Origin: Paludibacter sp.
Lineage (GTDB): Bacteria; Bacteroidota; Bacteroidia; Bacteroidales; Paludibacteraceae
Assembly (NCBI GenBank): GCA_028705705.1
Contig: JAQWCZ010000021.1
Coordinates: 1 to 14,153 of the forward strand
Direction: 5' to 3'
Length of the DNA: 14,153 nucleotides
Position 1 is the first letter of the stretch; every line of letters begins with the position of its first letter. This document shows, piece after piece, positions 1-8,212 of this stretch. The notes under the pieces were generated by a model. That model was given only the letters and a program-made list of their open reading frames with translations, was not told where the DNA came from and made no database searches. A program made the position numbers and the translations under genes.

Positions 1-264
1 AATCTTGTCGATATAGACATCGTTTCCGATGGTGCAGTTGTGCAAACAACAATTGTAGATTCCGGTATGTTTTTTAAGTCCACCGGCAAGATCAAAAGTT
101 TTATCAAAAGAGCCCAGTTTTATTTCCCCTGAAAAATGAACATTAGAAACATAATCGGGTTTAAAACTCTCAGTAACAGTTACTGTTTTCCAATTTTCGG
201 CAGTACATCCGTAAACGGTCAGTGCAGCAATTTCTTTTTCGGTAAGTTGACGGTAATGGGTCAT
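1..264 (-). CDS. DUF4954-like protein, N-terminal 88 codons (cut by window edge)
   Basis: An open frame reads leftwards from an ATG at 264 with no stop before position 1, giving 88 residues starting MTHYRQLTEKEIAALTVYGC. The start resembles DUF4954 family proteins of Bacteroidota, which open with a Y-R-x-L-T-x-E-E/K-I pattern and a G-C-x-A-x-x-W segment. The last visible residues (about 68-88, HTGIYNCCLHNCTIG...) look like the beginning of hexapeptide-like, left-handed beta-helix repeats, as in nucleotidyltransferase/acyltransferase-type proteins. No function is established that I know of. It lies 46 bp downstream of hflX on the same strand with no clear promoter or terminator between them, so co-transcription with hflX is likely. 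Family assignment is from memory of the N-terminus; most of the protein lies outside the window. Confidence 0.7.
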   Translation of the reverse strand, partial: MTHYRQLTEKEIAALTVYGCTAENWKTVTVTESFKPDYVSNVHFSGEIKLGSFDKTFDLAGGLKKHTGIYNCCLHNCTIGNDVYIDKI

Positions 265-310
265 TGTAAGTTATTTAAGGGTTAAATATTGATTTTATGT
301 GATTTCAGGA

Positions 311-1507
311 CTATTCGTCATATTTTTGAAACAGAAAGTCATTGTATGGATATCTTTCAACATGGATCGCTTTTACTTTTTCGTATAACAAAGTTTTCAG
401 GTTGTCGATATTGATTTTTTCTTTGGCTGAGATGAAGATGCAGTTTTCATGAAGCTTTGATATCCAGGTTGCTTTCAATTCTTCCAGACTGATATTTTCT
501 TTCTGAACAGGCAACAAATCATCTTCGTCTTTAGGTACATAAGAAAAAGCATCCATCTTGTTGAAAATGAGTATTGAAGGTTTTTCTTTAGGGTCAATCT
601 CTTTCAAAGTTTGGTTGACAATTTCCAGTTGTTCTTCAAAATTTGGATGAGAAATGTCCACCACATGCAGCAACAGATCAGCCTCTCTGACTTCATCGAG
701 CGTGGATTTGAATGATTCGATCAGGTGATGGGGCAGTTTACGGATAAACCCGACAGTATCAGTAAGTAAGAAGGGCAGATTTTCTACTATCACCTTTCTG
801 ACCGTGGTGTCTAATGTTGCGAACAGTTTATTTTCAGCAAATACATCCGACTTACTGAGCATATTCATGATGGTGGATTTTCCAACATTGGTATATCCTA
901 CCAAAGCAACCCGCACTAATTTACCTCTGTTTTTACGTTGTGTCGACATTTGTTTGTCGATATCCTTCAGATTCTTTTTTAATAAAGAAATCTTATTTAA
1001 GATAATCCTACGGTCAGTTTCAATTTGTGTTTCTCCCGGACCTCGCATCCCAATCCCACCTCGTTGACGTTCCAGGTGCGTCCATAGTCGGGTAAGTCGT
1101 GGCAGCATGTATTGTAATTGAGCCAGTTCAACCTGTGTTTTTGCATTGGCCGTTTGCGCCCTTTTGGCAAAAATGTCGAGGATCAGGTTGGTCCTGTCCA
1201 GAATCAACACATTTAATTCTTTTTCTATGTTTCTAAGTTGTTTTGGAGTAAGTTCGTCATCGAAAATGACCAGTTCAATATCATTAGTCGTGATATAAGC
1301 TTTAATTTCATCGAGTTTTCCCGGGCCCACAAAGGTTTTCGGGTTAGGATAATCAATTTTCTGAAAGAAGTATTTCTCAGTAGTAGCACCGGCAGTATCA
1401 GCAAGGAAAGCCAATTCGTCAAGGTATTCTTTTGCCTTGGCTGAATCTTGTTCAGGAGTGATTAAACCTACCAAAACTGCTTTTTCCTGGTATATTTCTG
1501 TTTTCAT
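311..1507 (-). CDS. hflX: GTPase HflX
   Basis: Ribosome-associated GTPase of the Obg-HflX group, 398 residues from the ATG at 1507. HflX binds the 50S subunit and, in other bacteria, splits or rescues stalled ribosomes under stress. All G motifs are visible: G1/Walker A GYTNVGKST (204-212), G2 region FATLDTT (229-235), G3 DTVGF (250-254), G4 NKMD (316-319) and G5 SAK (360-362). The N-terminal HflX domain includes KTFVGPGKLDE (about 57-67) and the conserved ERQRGGIGMRGPGETQIETD stretch (146-165) ahead of the G domain. A TTG two codons upstream (1513) is in frame, but ATG is preferred because it starts a normal family N-terminus. There is no Shine-Dalgarno sequence, as is usual in Bacteroidota. 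A strong terminator at 1525-1558 separates it from tonB upstream, so it needs its own promoter, which I could not identify. The probable co-transcribed downstream gene is the DUF4954 gene. Confidence 0.96.
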   Translation of the reverse strand: MKTEIYQEKAVLVGLITPEQDSAKAKEYLDELAFLADTAGATTEKYFFQKIDYPNPKTFVGPGKLDEIKAYITTNDIELVIFDDELTPKQLRNIEKELNVLILDRTNLILDIFAKRAQTANAKTQVELAQLQYMLPRLTRLWTHLERQRGGIGMRGPGETQIETDRRIILNKISLLKKNLKDIDKQMSTQRKNRGKLVRVALVGYTNVGKSTIMNMLSKSDVFAENKLFATLDTTVRKVIVENLPFLLTDTVGFIRKLPHHLIESFKSTLDEVREADLLLHVVDISHPNFEEQLEIVNQTLKEIDPKEKPSILIFNKMDAFSYVPKDEDDLLPVQKENISLEELKATWISKLHENCIFISAKEKINIDNLKTLLYEKVKAIHVERYPYNDFLFQKYDE

Positions 1508-1524
1508 TCGCAACTGTTGTATTT

Positions 1525-1558
1525 AAAAAAACCGCTTGGTGCATACCAAACGGTTTTT
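1525..1558 (-). terminator. Rho-independent terminator of tonB
   Basis: On the minus strand this forms an 8-bp stem (AAAAACCG with CGGTTTTT), one mismatch, a further 5-bp stem (TTGGT with ACCAA) and a 4-nt loop. The distal side continues into a run of seven T. It lies about 50 bp after the tonB stop and just ahead of hflX. The other side also has five T, so weak termination in the opposite direction is possible, although no plus-strand gene reads into it. Confidence 0.85.
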
Positions 1559-1610
1559 AAATTATTTATTTTTCAACCAGCTGACCGTTGGTGCAACCGG
1601 AAGTAAATCC

Positions 1611-2288
1611 TTACTGCAAGCGGAAGTTAACCGGTAATGTATATTTTACACGAACCGTTTTACCACGTTGTTTACCCGGAGTCCATTTAGGCATATTCTG
1701 AATTACCCGCACAGCTTCTGCATCAAGACTTCTGTCAACACTTCTTACTACCTCAATATCAACAATAGAACCATCGCGGTTTACCACAAATTGACAGATT
1801 ACACGACCTTGTATGCCACTTTCTTGTGCAATTACAGGGTACTTAATATTGTCATTCAGATATTTGAAAAGGGCAGCATCACCTCCGGGGAATGAGGGCA
1901 TAGACTCAACTACCATGAAAACCACCTCTGTGTCTTCTTCTTCAACTTTAACCTGAACCGGAGCCTGAATTACAACTTGTTTGTCTTTATCATCTTCTGT
2001 GTCGATAACAATTTCTGCTGTTTCAACGTCGTCTTCCACCACATTTAATACTTCAATAACCTCAGGGACTTCCGGGGGAGGAGGGGGTGGTAACACCTCA
2101 GAAGTTTGAATGATTTCAATTTCTTCTTCCGCAGCAACCTCTAAAGAAATATCTTCATAAACTGTTACTTCATGTTGTGTCCACTCAAAAGCAATGTAAA
2201 TCAACGACAAGACCACGATGAACCCCATTAGTATAAAAATGGATTTCTTATCTTCAAGTGATGCTTTGGATGATTTTTTAACGTCCAT
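1611..2288 (-). CDS. tonB: TonB family energy transducer
   Basis: TonB couples the inner-membrane proton gradient (through ExbB/ExbD) to TonB-dependent outer-membrane transporters. The 225-residue protein has a short cytoplasmic N-terminus (MDVKKSSKASLEDKKS), one transmembrane helix (about 17-34), and an acidic, proline-containing periplasmic linker with a PPPPPP run at 67-72. The C-terminal TonB domain spans about 148-225 (KYPVIAQESGIQGRV, then W202 in KWTPGKQRGK and YTLPVNF). Bacteroidota TonB proteins commonly have this VKK...K N-terminus and a MPSFPGGDAAL-type segment (130-140) before the domain. The frame stays open to a TTG at 2345, but a TAnnTTTG promoter box lies at 2323-2330, inside that extension, so ATG 2288 is chosen. 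ExbB/ExbD are not in the window. A likely client is the SusC protein at the right end, although many receptors share TonB. Confidence 0.92.
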   Translation of the reverse strand: MDVKKSSKASLEDKKSIFILMGFIVVLSLIYIAFEWTQHEVTVYEDISLEVAAEEEIEIIQTSEVLPPPPPPEVPEVIEVLNVVEDDVETAEIVIDTEDDKDKQVVIQAPVQVKVEEEDTEVVFMVVESMPSFPGGDAALFKYLNDNIKYPVIAQESGIQGRVICQFVVNRDGSIVDIEVVRSVDRSLDAEAVRVIQNMPKWTPGKQRGKTVRVKYTLPVNFRLQ

Positions 2289-2322
2289 ATCAATGCAATT
2301 TTTTGATTGTTTTTCAATTCGG

Positions 2323-2330
2323 CAAATGTA
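2323..2330 (-). promoter_or_regulatory. Promoter -7 box for tonB
   Basis: The minus strand reads TACATTTG, a full match to the Bacteroidota -7 consensus TAnnTTTG. Transcription would start near 2316, leaving a leader of about 28 nt before the tonB ATG at 2288. No TTG was found at the expected -33 spacing, so the match rests on the -7 box alone. It makes the longer TTG-initiated tonB frame unlikely. Confidence 0.6.
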
Positions 2331-2509
2331 CAATATTTTTTTCAATTCTCTGATTATAGAACGAAAAAAAATATTTTTATTGTTAAAACTATCCTAAAAT
2401 CCTGGTTTTCTTTCATTTTTTTGAATTCGTATAAAATTTTTCTTTCAAAATACGTTAATATATCATTTGGGTTCTCATTTTTTTGAAGGGATAGTATTTA
2501 AAAATAATG

Positions 2510-2517
2510 TATCTTTG
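2510..2517 (+). promoter_or_regulatory. Promoter -7 box for porQ-cmk-ispH-pfkA
   Basis: TATCTTTG matches TAnnTTTG exactly. The predicted start is near 2524, about 42 nt ahead of the porQ ATG. A TTTG at 2482-2485 lies upstream but with 24 bp between the boxes rather than the usual 19-21, so the -33 element is uncertain. The same octamer precedes the sugar transferase and clc genes in this window. Confidence 0.6.
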
Positions 2518-2565
2518 GAAGTTTTTTGTGAATTTTCATTTATTTGAGTAAAAAATAAATATCGG

Positions 2566-3618
2566 ATGAGATTTAATAAAGTTGCAATACTTTTGCTGTT
2601 TTCAGGGTTTTTTATGATTCTTTCTGTATCTGCAGGGAATGGTGTTTTTCAATTTCTTGATTTACCTGTATCTTCCAGATTAGCTGCTATGGGAGGAAAA
2701 AATGTATCAGTTGCTGATCACGATATTAACTTTGCATTTTCAAATCCAGCATTGTTAACAAATAAATCAGATAACACAATTGGATTAAATATGGCAAATT
2801 ATCTTGCAGATATTCAATTCGGTACAGCAATTTACGGAAAAACATTCGGAAAAAATCAGTTTGCATTGGGAGTTCAATACGTAGATTATGGAACATTCAA
2901 AGAGACAACAGAATACAATGAAATCCTTGGAGATTTTACTGCTAAGGATATCTCTATGAGTTTAATTTATAGCAGAATGATTCTGGATGGGTTATACGCT
3001 GGTGCTAGCTTGAAACCAATATACTCTGTTGTCAGTTTAACGAGTGGTAGCTATATGTCGTTTGGCGCTGCTATTGATTTGGGTTTAAGTTATCAACATC
3101 CGGGAAACCTGTTCTTTGCAGGGTTGGTTTTTAGAAATATGGGGACACAGTTCAAGGGTTATTATTCAGATGAAGGTGGACAGCATATTGAACCATTACC
3201 TTTTGATATCCAGTTAGGAATATCTCAAAAACTAGAGCATGCTCCGTTCAGATTTACATTTACCTTTCATAATTTGCATGATTGGGATTTGAACTATATT
3301 GATAACAAAAATTCAATGCTTGATTACGATAGAGTTGATCTTGTTTCTCAAATTTCATTCATTGATAATTTTTTCCGGCATGCAATTTTTGGTGTTGAGT
3401 TTTTACCCGGAAAAAATCTATATCTTACCGCATCATACAATCATCGACGTCATCAGGAACTTAAAATGGATGGTTTTAAAAGTATGGCTGGTTTTTCTTT
3501 TGGTGGTGGAATAAAAATCAGTTATTTTCAGGTCGGTTTTGGCATGAGTCAATTCCAGGTTGGAAACTCAGCCTATATGTTTTCTATTAGTACTTCTCTG
3601 AATGAATTCAGACTTTAA
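2566..3618 (+). CDS. porQ: Type IX secretion system protein PorQ
   Basis: Outer-membrane beta-barrel protein of the PorV/PorQ (FadL-like) group in the type IX secretion system, which exports cargo with C-terminal signal domains and attaches it to the cell surface. The 350-residue product has a signal peptide (about 1-23, ending SVSA before GNG). The characteristic early motif follows: FLDLPVSSRLAAMGG (30-44), VSVADHDINFAFSNPALL (47-64), then alternating aromatic/polar beta strands to the C-terminus (ISTSLNEFRL). In Porphyromonas, PorQ is part of the attachment complex with PorU, PorV and PorZ. Length fits PorQ (about 340-350), and the SNPALL segment is typical of the family. It is first in a plus-strand cluster, 9 bp ahead of cmk. 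A generic PorV/PorQ-like barrel is the alternative, but the cmk neighbour favours PorQ. Confidence 0.88.
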   Translation: MRFNKVAILLLFSGFFMILSVSAGNGVFQFLDLPVSSRLAAMGGKNVSVADHDINFAFSNPALLTNKSDNTIGLNMANYLADIQFGTAIYGKTFGKNQFALGVQYVDYGTFKETTEYNEILGDFTAKDISMSLIYSRMILDGLYAGASLKPIYSVVSLTSGSYMSFGAAIDLGLSYQHPGNLFFAGLVFRNMGTQFKGYYSDEGGQHIEPLPFDIQLGISQKLEHAPFRFTFTFHNLHDWDLNYIDNKNSMLDYDRVDLVSQISFIDNFFRHAIFGVEFLPGKNLYLTASYNHRRHQELKMDGFKSMAGFSFGGGIKISYFQVGFGMSQFQVGNSAYMFSISTSLNEFRL

Positions 3619-3627
3619 AGACAATTT

Positions 3628-4314
3628 ATGAAAAAAATTATTGTAGCCATTGATGGATTTTCTTCTTGCGGAAAAAGTACCATGGCTAAACAATTAGCCC
3701 ATGATGTGGGTTATATCTACGTTGATACCGGAGCGATGTATCGTGCTGTTGCGTTGTATTGCACACAGAACGGCTGGATGGATGAGGATGGTATGGACGT
3801 GGAAAGCATAGAAAGGAATATTGGCGACATCCATCTTGCATTCAAGTTTAATCAGGAAAGGAAGGCGGAGATACATCTCAATGGAAAAAACGTAGAGCAT
3901 GAAATTCGGACACTTGACGTTTCAAATGGGGCAAGCCGTGTGAGTACCCTGCGAGCTGTCAGGAGAGAATTAGTACGACAGCAGCAAATGATGGGTTTTG
4001 AAAAAGGCATTGTGATGGATGGACGTGATATTGGCACAGTAGTCTTTCCGGATGCTGAGTTAAAAATTTTTTTGACAGCATCACCTGAAATAAGAGCACA
4101 GCGTCGAATGGATGAATTAAGGGCAAAAGGAGAAGAGGTTTTGTATGAAGAAGTATTGGCGAATGTTAAGGAACGGGATGACCGTGATCAGAACAGAAAA
4201 GAAAGTCCATTGAAAAAAGCTGATGATGCGATTGTAATTGACAATTCAGCACTCAGTATTGTTGAGCAACAGGAAATTTTAAGGTCATTATTTGATCAAA
4301 AAATAAAATTATAA
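3628..4314 (+). CDS. cmk: Cytidylate kinase
   Basis: Phosphorylates CMP and dCMP to the diphosphates using ATP, in pyrimidine salvage and lipid/nucleic acid precursor supply; cytoplasmic. The 228-residue length is normal for bacterial Cmk. The P-loop is GFSSCGKST (10-18), followed by the nucleotide-binding VDTGAMYRA (32-40), SRVSTLRAVRREL (103-115) and DGRDIGT (131-137). The C-terminal RDDRDQNRKESPLKKADDA (183-201) carries the lid arginines and the conserved S-P-L-x-x-A-x-D motif. It starts 9 bp after porQ and is surely co-transcribed with it. The following 134-bp gap to ispH holds an inverted repeat but no recognisable promoter. Confidence 0.96.
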   Translation: MKKIIVAIDGFSSCGKSTMAKQLAHDVGYIYVDTGAMYRAVALYCTQNGWMDEDGMDVESIERNIGDIHLAFKFNQERKAEIHLNGKNVEHEIRTLDVSNGASRVSTLRAVRRELVRQQQMMGFEKGIVMDGRDIGTVVFPDAELKIFLTASPEIRAQRRMDELRAKGEEVLYEEVLANVKERDDRDQNRKESPLKKADDAIVIDNSALSIVEQQEILRSLFDQKIKL

Positions 4315-4324
4315 ATATTCTTAA

Positions 4325-4429
4325 ACCATATAAGTCGTATAAGGTACATATAAGCTTTTTATAATTTTAAAAAAGTAGTATTACGTAATGCAAACTAAAC
4401 TTACATGTTCCTTATATGACTTATATGGT
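4325..4429. repeat. 33-bp imperfect inverted repeat of tandem TATAAG units
   Basis: Arms at 4325-4357 and 4397-4429 are reverse complements at 29 of 33 positions. The outer 20 bp (ACCATATAAGTCGTATAAGG against CCTTATATGACTTATATGGT) differ at one base. Each arm contains three copies of an 8-mer CATATAAG-like unit (starts 4327, 4336, 4347), mirrored as CTTATATG-like units (starts 4400, 4411, 4420), with matching spacings of 9 and 11 bp. The 39-nt centre is AT-rich. It fills most of the cmk-ispH gap. It could be a mobile palindromic element, an mRNA-stabilising or attenuating hairpin, or a protein-binding site; the sequence does not decide. It has no following T-run at its 3' side, so a simple terminator is unlikely. 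Confidence 0.85.
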
Positions 4430-4448
4430 GATTTAAAATGTTAGAAAG

Positions 4449-5312
4449 GTGAACATAGAAATAGATAAAAAATCCGGTTTTTGTTTTGGTGTGGTCAAAG
4501 CCATTGCTAGAGCGGAAGAAGAACTGGCAAAAGGTGAAGTGTTGTATTGTCTGGGCGATATTGTCCACAACGGGAAAGAAGTGGAGCGTCTGGAGAAATT
4601 GGGTATGATAACCATTAACCATGAACAATTTGCTCAGCTCCATGATGCTAAAGTGTTGTTACGTGCCCACGGAGAACCACCCTCTACCTATGAAACTGCA
4701 AAAAAGAACCAAATTACACTGATTGATGCTTCTTGCCCCGTTGTGCTGAAATTGCAATCGAGGGTAAAGACAGCTTTCGATACATCCAGAGAGGATGATG
4801 CTCAAATTGTAATCTATGGTCAGTATGGACATGCGGAAGTAAACGGGTTGGTTGGACAGACCGATGGTAAAGCCATTGTTGTGGAAAAAGAATCTGATTT
4901 ATCAAAAGTTGATCTTTCAAAAAATATTCGTTTATTTTCACAGACTACTAAATCGCTGGAAGGATTCAATAATCTGATCCAAAATATTTCAAATCAAAAA
5001 CAGGAAGAATCAAAGTTTGAATTTTCTGATACAATTTGCAGGCAGGTATCGAACAGAATCCCAAATATTACTACCTTTGCACAGCAAAACGATATCGTTA
5101 TTTTTGTGAGTGGGAAAAAAAGCTCCAACGGAAAGGTGCTGTTTCAGCATTGTAAAAGTATCAATCCGAACTCATATATTGTTTCTGAACCTTCAGAAGT
5201 GCTGGAGCTTAATCTCGATCTGACAAAAAAGATTGGTATCTGCGGCGCTACTTCCACTCCCATGTGGCTTATGGAACAGGTAGCGCAAACATTAAGCACA
5301 TTGGAAAAATAG
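4449..5312 (+). CDS. ispH: 4-hydroxy-3-methylbut-2-enyl diphosphate reductase
   Basis: Last enzyme of the MEP isoprenoid pathway: an iron-sulfur protein that reduces HMBPP to IPP and DMAPP in the cytoplasm. In the 287 residues, the three cluster cysteines are C12 (SGFCFGV), C96 (DASCPVV) and C197 (DTICRQV). Active-site residues are visible as H40 (DIVHNG), H74 (AHGEP), H128 and E130 (YGHAEVNG), and TT in SQTTKS, with the late GATSTP motif. The length is short but normal for Bacteroidota. The start is GTG at 4449, because an in-frame TAA at 4434 rules out anything further upstream and no ATG lies near the family N-terminus. An out-of-frame ATG at 4438 encodes M-L-E-R and stops across the GTG; see findings for a possible one-base deletion. 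pfkA begins 7 bp downstream. Confidence 0.95.
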   Translation: MNIEIDKKSGFCFGVVKAIARAEEELAKGEVLYCLGDIVHNGKEVERLEKLGMITINHEQFAQLHDAKVLLRAHGEPPSTYETAKKNQITLIDASCPVVLKLQSRVKTAFDTSREDDAQIVIYGQYGHAEVNGLVGQTDGKAIVVEKESDLSKVDLSKNIRLFSQTTKSLEGFNNLIQNISNQKQEESKFEFSDTICRQVSNRIPNITTFAQQNDIVIFVSGKKSSNGKVLFQHCKSINPNSYIVSEPSEVLELNLDLTKKIGICGATSTPMWLMEQVAQTLSTLEK

Positions 5313-5319
5313 TTTTTTT

Positions 5320-6303
5320 ATGGGACAAGTGATTAAATGTATCGGGATGCTTACTTCAGGAGGAGATGCTCCCGGCATGAATGCTGCGATCAGGGCGGTG
5401 ACCCGTGCGGCTATTTTTAATGGTATTAGGGTAAAAGCAATTTACAGAGGTTACAGAGGTTTAATCACTGGTGAAATTAAAGAGTTTCAAACTGAAAATG
5501 TAAGTAACATCATTCAGCAAGGTGGAACTATCCTGAAATCTGCCAGATGTATGGAGTTTAAAACTCCTGAAGGCAGGCAAACTGCTTATGAGAATCTTGT
5601 AAAAGAAGAAATTGATGCGTTGGTGGTTATCGGGGGTGACGGAACTTTCACTGGAGCCAGGTTATTCTCTCAGGAATTTAATATTCCTATTGTCGGTTTG
5701 CCTGGTACTATTGACAATGATTTATACGGAACCGATTCTACCATTGGTTACGATACAGCATTAAATACCATCATCGATGCGGTCGATAAAATTCGCGACA
5801 CTGCCAGTTCACACGAAAGGCTGTTTTTTATTGAAGTGATGGGTCGGGATGCCGGATTCCTGGCTTTGAATAGTGCCCTTGCATCTGGCGCAGAAGCTGC
5901 TATTATTCCCGAAAGAGAAACCAAGGTGGACCAGTTGGAAGAATTAATCAGCAATGGTTTCAGAAAATCGAAAAACAGCAGTATTGTAATTGTATCTGAA
6001 AGCAATATTACCGGTGGAGCAAACGGATTGGCTGAACGCATGCGAAACGAGCATCCGGAATATGATGTACGCGTGTCAATTTTAGGACACATTCAGCGTG
6101 GTGGATCTCCAACTGCTTACGATCGCATCATAGCCAGTCGCATGGGTGTTGCAGCCATTGATGCCCTGATGGATGGCTTACGTAACATCATGATAGGCAT
6201 CGTTAACAACGAAATTGTGCATGTGCCGCTTTCAAAAGCAATCAAAGATGACAAACCGGTGAATGAAAATTTAATCGGAGTGTTGCAGATACTGTCAATT
6301 TAG
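5320..6303 (+). CDS. pfkA: ATP-dependent 6-phosphofructokinase
   Basis: Phosphorylates fructose 6-phosphate to fructose 1,6-bisphosphate, the committed step of glycolysis. The 327 residues match the group I bacterial PfkA length. Motifs: [14 protein letters not shown] (12-25) for ATP, GGDGTF (105-110), GLPGTIDND (126-134) with catalytic D132, MGRDAG (174-179), and [13 protein letters not shown] (257-269) for the sugar phosphate. Glycine in GGDG and in GLPGT, where pyrophosphate-dependent enzymes carry Asp and Lys, points to ATP rather than PPi as donor. Some Bacteroidota have several Pfk paralogues, so this need not be the only one. It begins 7 bp after ispH, probably in one operon with porQ-cmk-ispH. 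Its TAG overlaps the recJ stop on the other strand by four bases, and no terminator hairpin is visible between them. Confidence 0.96.
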   Translation: MGQVIKCIGMLTSGGDAPGMNAAIRAVTRAAIFNGIRVKAIYRGYRGLITGEIKEFQTENVSNIIQQGGTILKSARCMEFKTPEGRQTAYENLVKEEIDALVVIGGDGTFTGARLFSQEFNIPIVGLPGTIDNDLYGTDSTIGYDTALNTIIDAVDKIRDTASSHERLFFIEVMGRDAGFLALNSALASGAEAAIIPERETKVDQLEELISNGFRKSKNSSIVIVSESNITGGANGLAERMRNEHPEYDVRVSILGHIQRGGSPTAYDRIIASRMGVAAIDALMDGLRNIMIGIVNNEIVHVPLSKAIKDDKPVNENLIGVLQILSI

Positions 6304-8015
6304 ACTCTTATATCTTTGATCATCAGTTGAATATTCGTGTTCCCGTTGAAAGTGTTTTCTTCAAGGGTATAACAAATGTCAAGAGGCTTCATTGATTTCA
6401 GGTGGTCGTTGAATTCGTACATGCCGAAAGCAATTCCATTCATTACATTCTCTGAACTGGAGTCTACGAGCTCCAGTCTAAGATGTTCCTGTTCTTTACC
6501 TACCAATCGACTGGAACCGTAATCCATCACCTTTTTTGTAGCAAAAACTGGTTTCATATTGCCAGGTCCAAAGGGTCCAAATTGTTTTAAAACATTGAAG
6601 AACTTAGGTGTGATATCTTTAAAATCAATTTGGGCATCAATGTCAATCTGAGGAGAAGTTTGTTCTTCTGTGATATTTTTTGAAACAAAAGCTTCAAAAC
6701 GTTCTGTAAAAAGAGCAACATTTTCTTCTTTCATTGATAATCCTGCAGCATATCGGTGTCCGCCAAAGTTTTCAAGCAAATCTCTGCAAGAATCTATGGC
6801 ACTGTAAATATCAAATCCAGGAACCGAGCGTGCAGAACCCGATGCGAGTCCGTTAGAACTGGTTAGTACAATTGAAGGTTTGTAGAATTCCTCAGAAAGA
6901 CGGGAGGCAACAATACCGATTACCCCCTTGTGCCAGTCAGGTTTATATACCACAATTGATTTTCTTTTGATGTAGTTATTATCCGAAGCAATTAGCTTGA
7001 TAGCTTCATCAGTGATGTTTTTATCTAAATCTTTTCTGTCGTTGTTGTATTCATTGATCGTGTCGCTTTTCAGTTTTGCGAAATTTATATCGTTTGAAAC
7101 CATCAATTCTACTGCTTCGGATGCCAGTTTCATTCTTCCTGATGCATTGATTCTTGGACCGACTTTAAATACGATATCTGAAATTGTAATTTCTTTTTCG
7201 GATAATCCACACACATCCAAAATGCTTTTCACTCCGATACTTGGATTGGTGTTTAATTGTTTTAGACCGTAATACGCCAGAATTCTGTTTTCACCGGTAA
7301 TAGGTACAATATCAGAGGCAATACTAAGTGCAAGCAGATCTAACAAAGGTATCAGTTCGGTGAATGGGATATTGTTGTTTTGAGAGAAAGCTTGCAACAA
7401 CTTAAATCCGACACCACAACCCGAAAGATGTTTATAAGGATAATTGCAGTCAGATCTTTTGGGATCCAAAACAGCAACAGCTTCCGGAAGTTCATCGTCG
7501 GGAGTATGGTGGTCGCAGATGATAAAATCAATATGATGTTCGTTGGCATATTTTACTTTTTCAATGGCTTTGATGCCACAATCAAGCGCGATAATCAGCT
7601 TAACATCATTATTCAGGGCATAGTCTATCCCTTGAATTGAAATGCCATATCCTTCCAGGTATCTGTCAGGGATATAGAAATCCACGTTGCTGTAAAATTT
7701 TTTCAGAAATTTATATACCAGCGAAACCGATGTAGTCCCATCTACATCATAATCTCCATAAATCAGTATTTTCTCATTCTCCTGAATGGCTTCTGTCAGG
7801 CGGATCACCGCTTTTTCCATGTCAGCCATTAGAAAAGGATCATGAAGATTGACAAAATCCGGACGAAAAAACCGACGTGCATCATCAAAGGTGTGAATTC
7901 CTCTTTGAACTAATAGTTTTGATAATATCGGGCTAATATTCAACTCTTTTGAAAGGTCTTTTTGGATGTCAGTTTGTTCTTTTGTCAGGGTCTTAAATAT
8001 CCATTTGCTTGTCAT
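6300..8015 (-). CDS. recJ: Single-stranded-DNA-specific exonuclease RecJ
   Basis: 5'-to-3' single-strand DNA exonuclease acting in recombination, base excision and mismatch repair. The 571 residues are a normal RecJ length. DHH domain motifs in order: [11 protein letters not shown] (86-96), ALDCG (143-147), CDHHTPD (167-173) with the DHH triad, LSGCGVGFK (197-205), and [10 protein letters not shown] (286-295). The DHHA1 domain follows with [13 protein letters not shown] (361-373), [10 protein letters not shown] (393-402) and GGHRYAAG (418-425). The C-terminus, about 455-571, is the OB-fold-like RecJ segment. The start is the ATG at 8015. It is convergent with pfkA, sharing bases 6300-6303, and divergent from the sugar transferase across a 197-bp gap. 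No recombination partner such as recQ is adjacent here. Confidence 0.97.
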   Translation of the reverse strand: MTSKWIFKTLTKEQTDIQKDLSKELNISPILSKLLVQRGIHTFDDARRFFRPDFVNLHDPFLMADMEKAVIRLTEAIQENEKILIYGDYDVDGTTSVSLVYKFLKKFYSNVDFYIPDRYLEGYGISIQGIDYALNNDVKLIIALDCGIKAIEKVKYANEHHIDFIICDHHTPDDELPEAVAVLDPKRSDCNYPYKHLSGCGVGFKLLQAFSQNNNIPFTELIPLLDLLALSIASDIVPITGENRILAYYGLKQLNTNPSIGVKSILDVCGLSEKEITISDIVFKVGPRINASGRMKLASEAVELMVSNDINFAKLKSDTINEYNNDRKDLDKNITDEAIKLIASDNNYIKRKSIVVYKPDWHKGVIGIVASRLSEEFYKPSIVLTSSNGLASGSARSVPGFDIYSAIDSCRDLLENFGGHRYAAGLSMKEENVALFTERFEAFVSKNITEEQTSPQIDIDAQIDFKDITPKFFNVLKQFGPFGPGNMKPVFATKKVMDYGSSRLVGKEQEHLRLELVDSSSENVMNGIAFGMYEFNDHLKSMKPLDICYTLEENTFNGNTNIQLMIKDIRV

Positions 8016-8037
8016 TTGATGTTACTTTTTAAAGTTG

Positions 8038-8045
8038 TAAAGGTA
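8038..8045 (-). promoter_or_regulatory. Possible -7 box for recJ
   Basis: The minus strand reads TACCTTTA, seven of eight positions of TAnnTTTG (the final G is A). It lies 22 bp before the recJ ATG, a plausible but short leader. It is weaker than the other boxes in the window. Confidence 0.3.
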
Positions 8046-8157
8046 GTATATTTTTTTTAATGCGACCAAATATCAATGTTAAGATACCTTAGTACTTACA
8101 TATTCAGATTTTTATCTTTCATGAGAAATTGTGATCATGCATTTTAAGATATTTGTG

Positions 8158-8165
8158 TATCTTTG
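8158..8165 (+). promoter_or_regulatory. Promoter -7 box for the sugar transferase gene
   Basis: TATCTTTG is an exact TAnnTTTG match, followed by TTGC. Transcription would begin near 8172, giving a leader of about 40 nt before ATG 8213. This box lies inside the in-frame extension that begins at the TTG at 8153, so it argues against that longer protein. No well-placed TTG was found at -33. Confidence 0.6.
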
Positions 8166-8212
8166 TTGCTAATAAAGGATGTGTTAGAAGGTATATTACT
8201 ATATCTGTTGTT

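Noticed and set aside
2289..2345. N-terminal extension of TonB from a TTG start
   Set aside because: The extension contains the TACATTTG promoter box and adds residues unlike TonB N-termini; ATG 2288 starts a standard cytoplasmic tail.
5748..6092. A 114-codon open frame on the minus strand within pfkA
   Set aside because: It lies wholly inside a well-supported gene on the other strand, resembles no family I know, and has low-complexity composition typical of antisense frames.
8153..8212. N-terminal extension of the sugar transferase from a TTG start
   Set aside because: It spans the TATCTTTG promoter box, so it would not be on the transcript.
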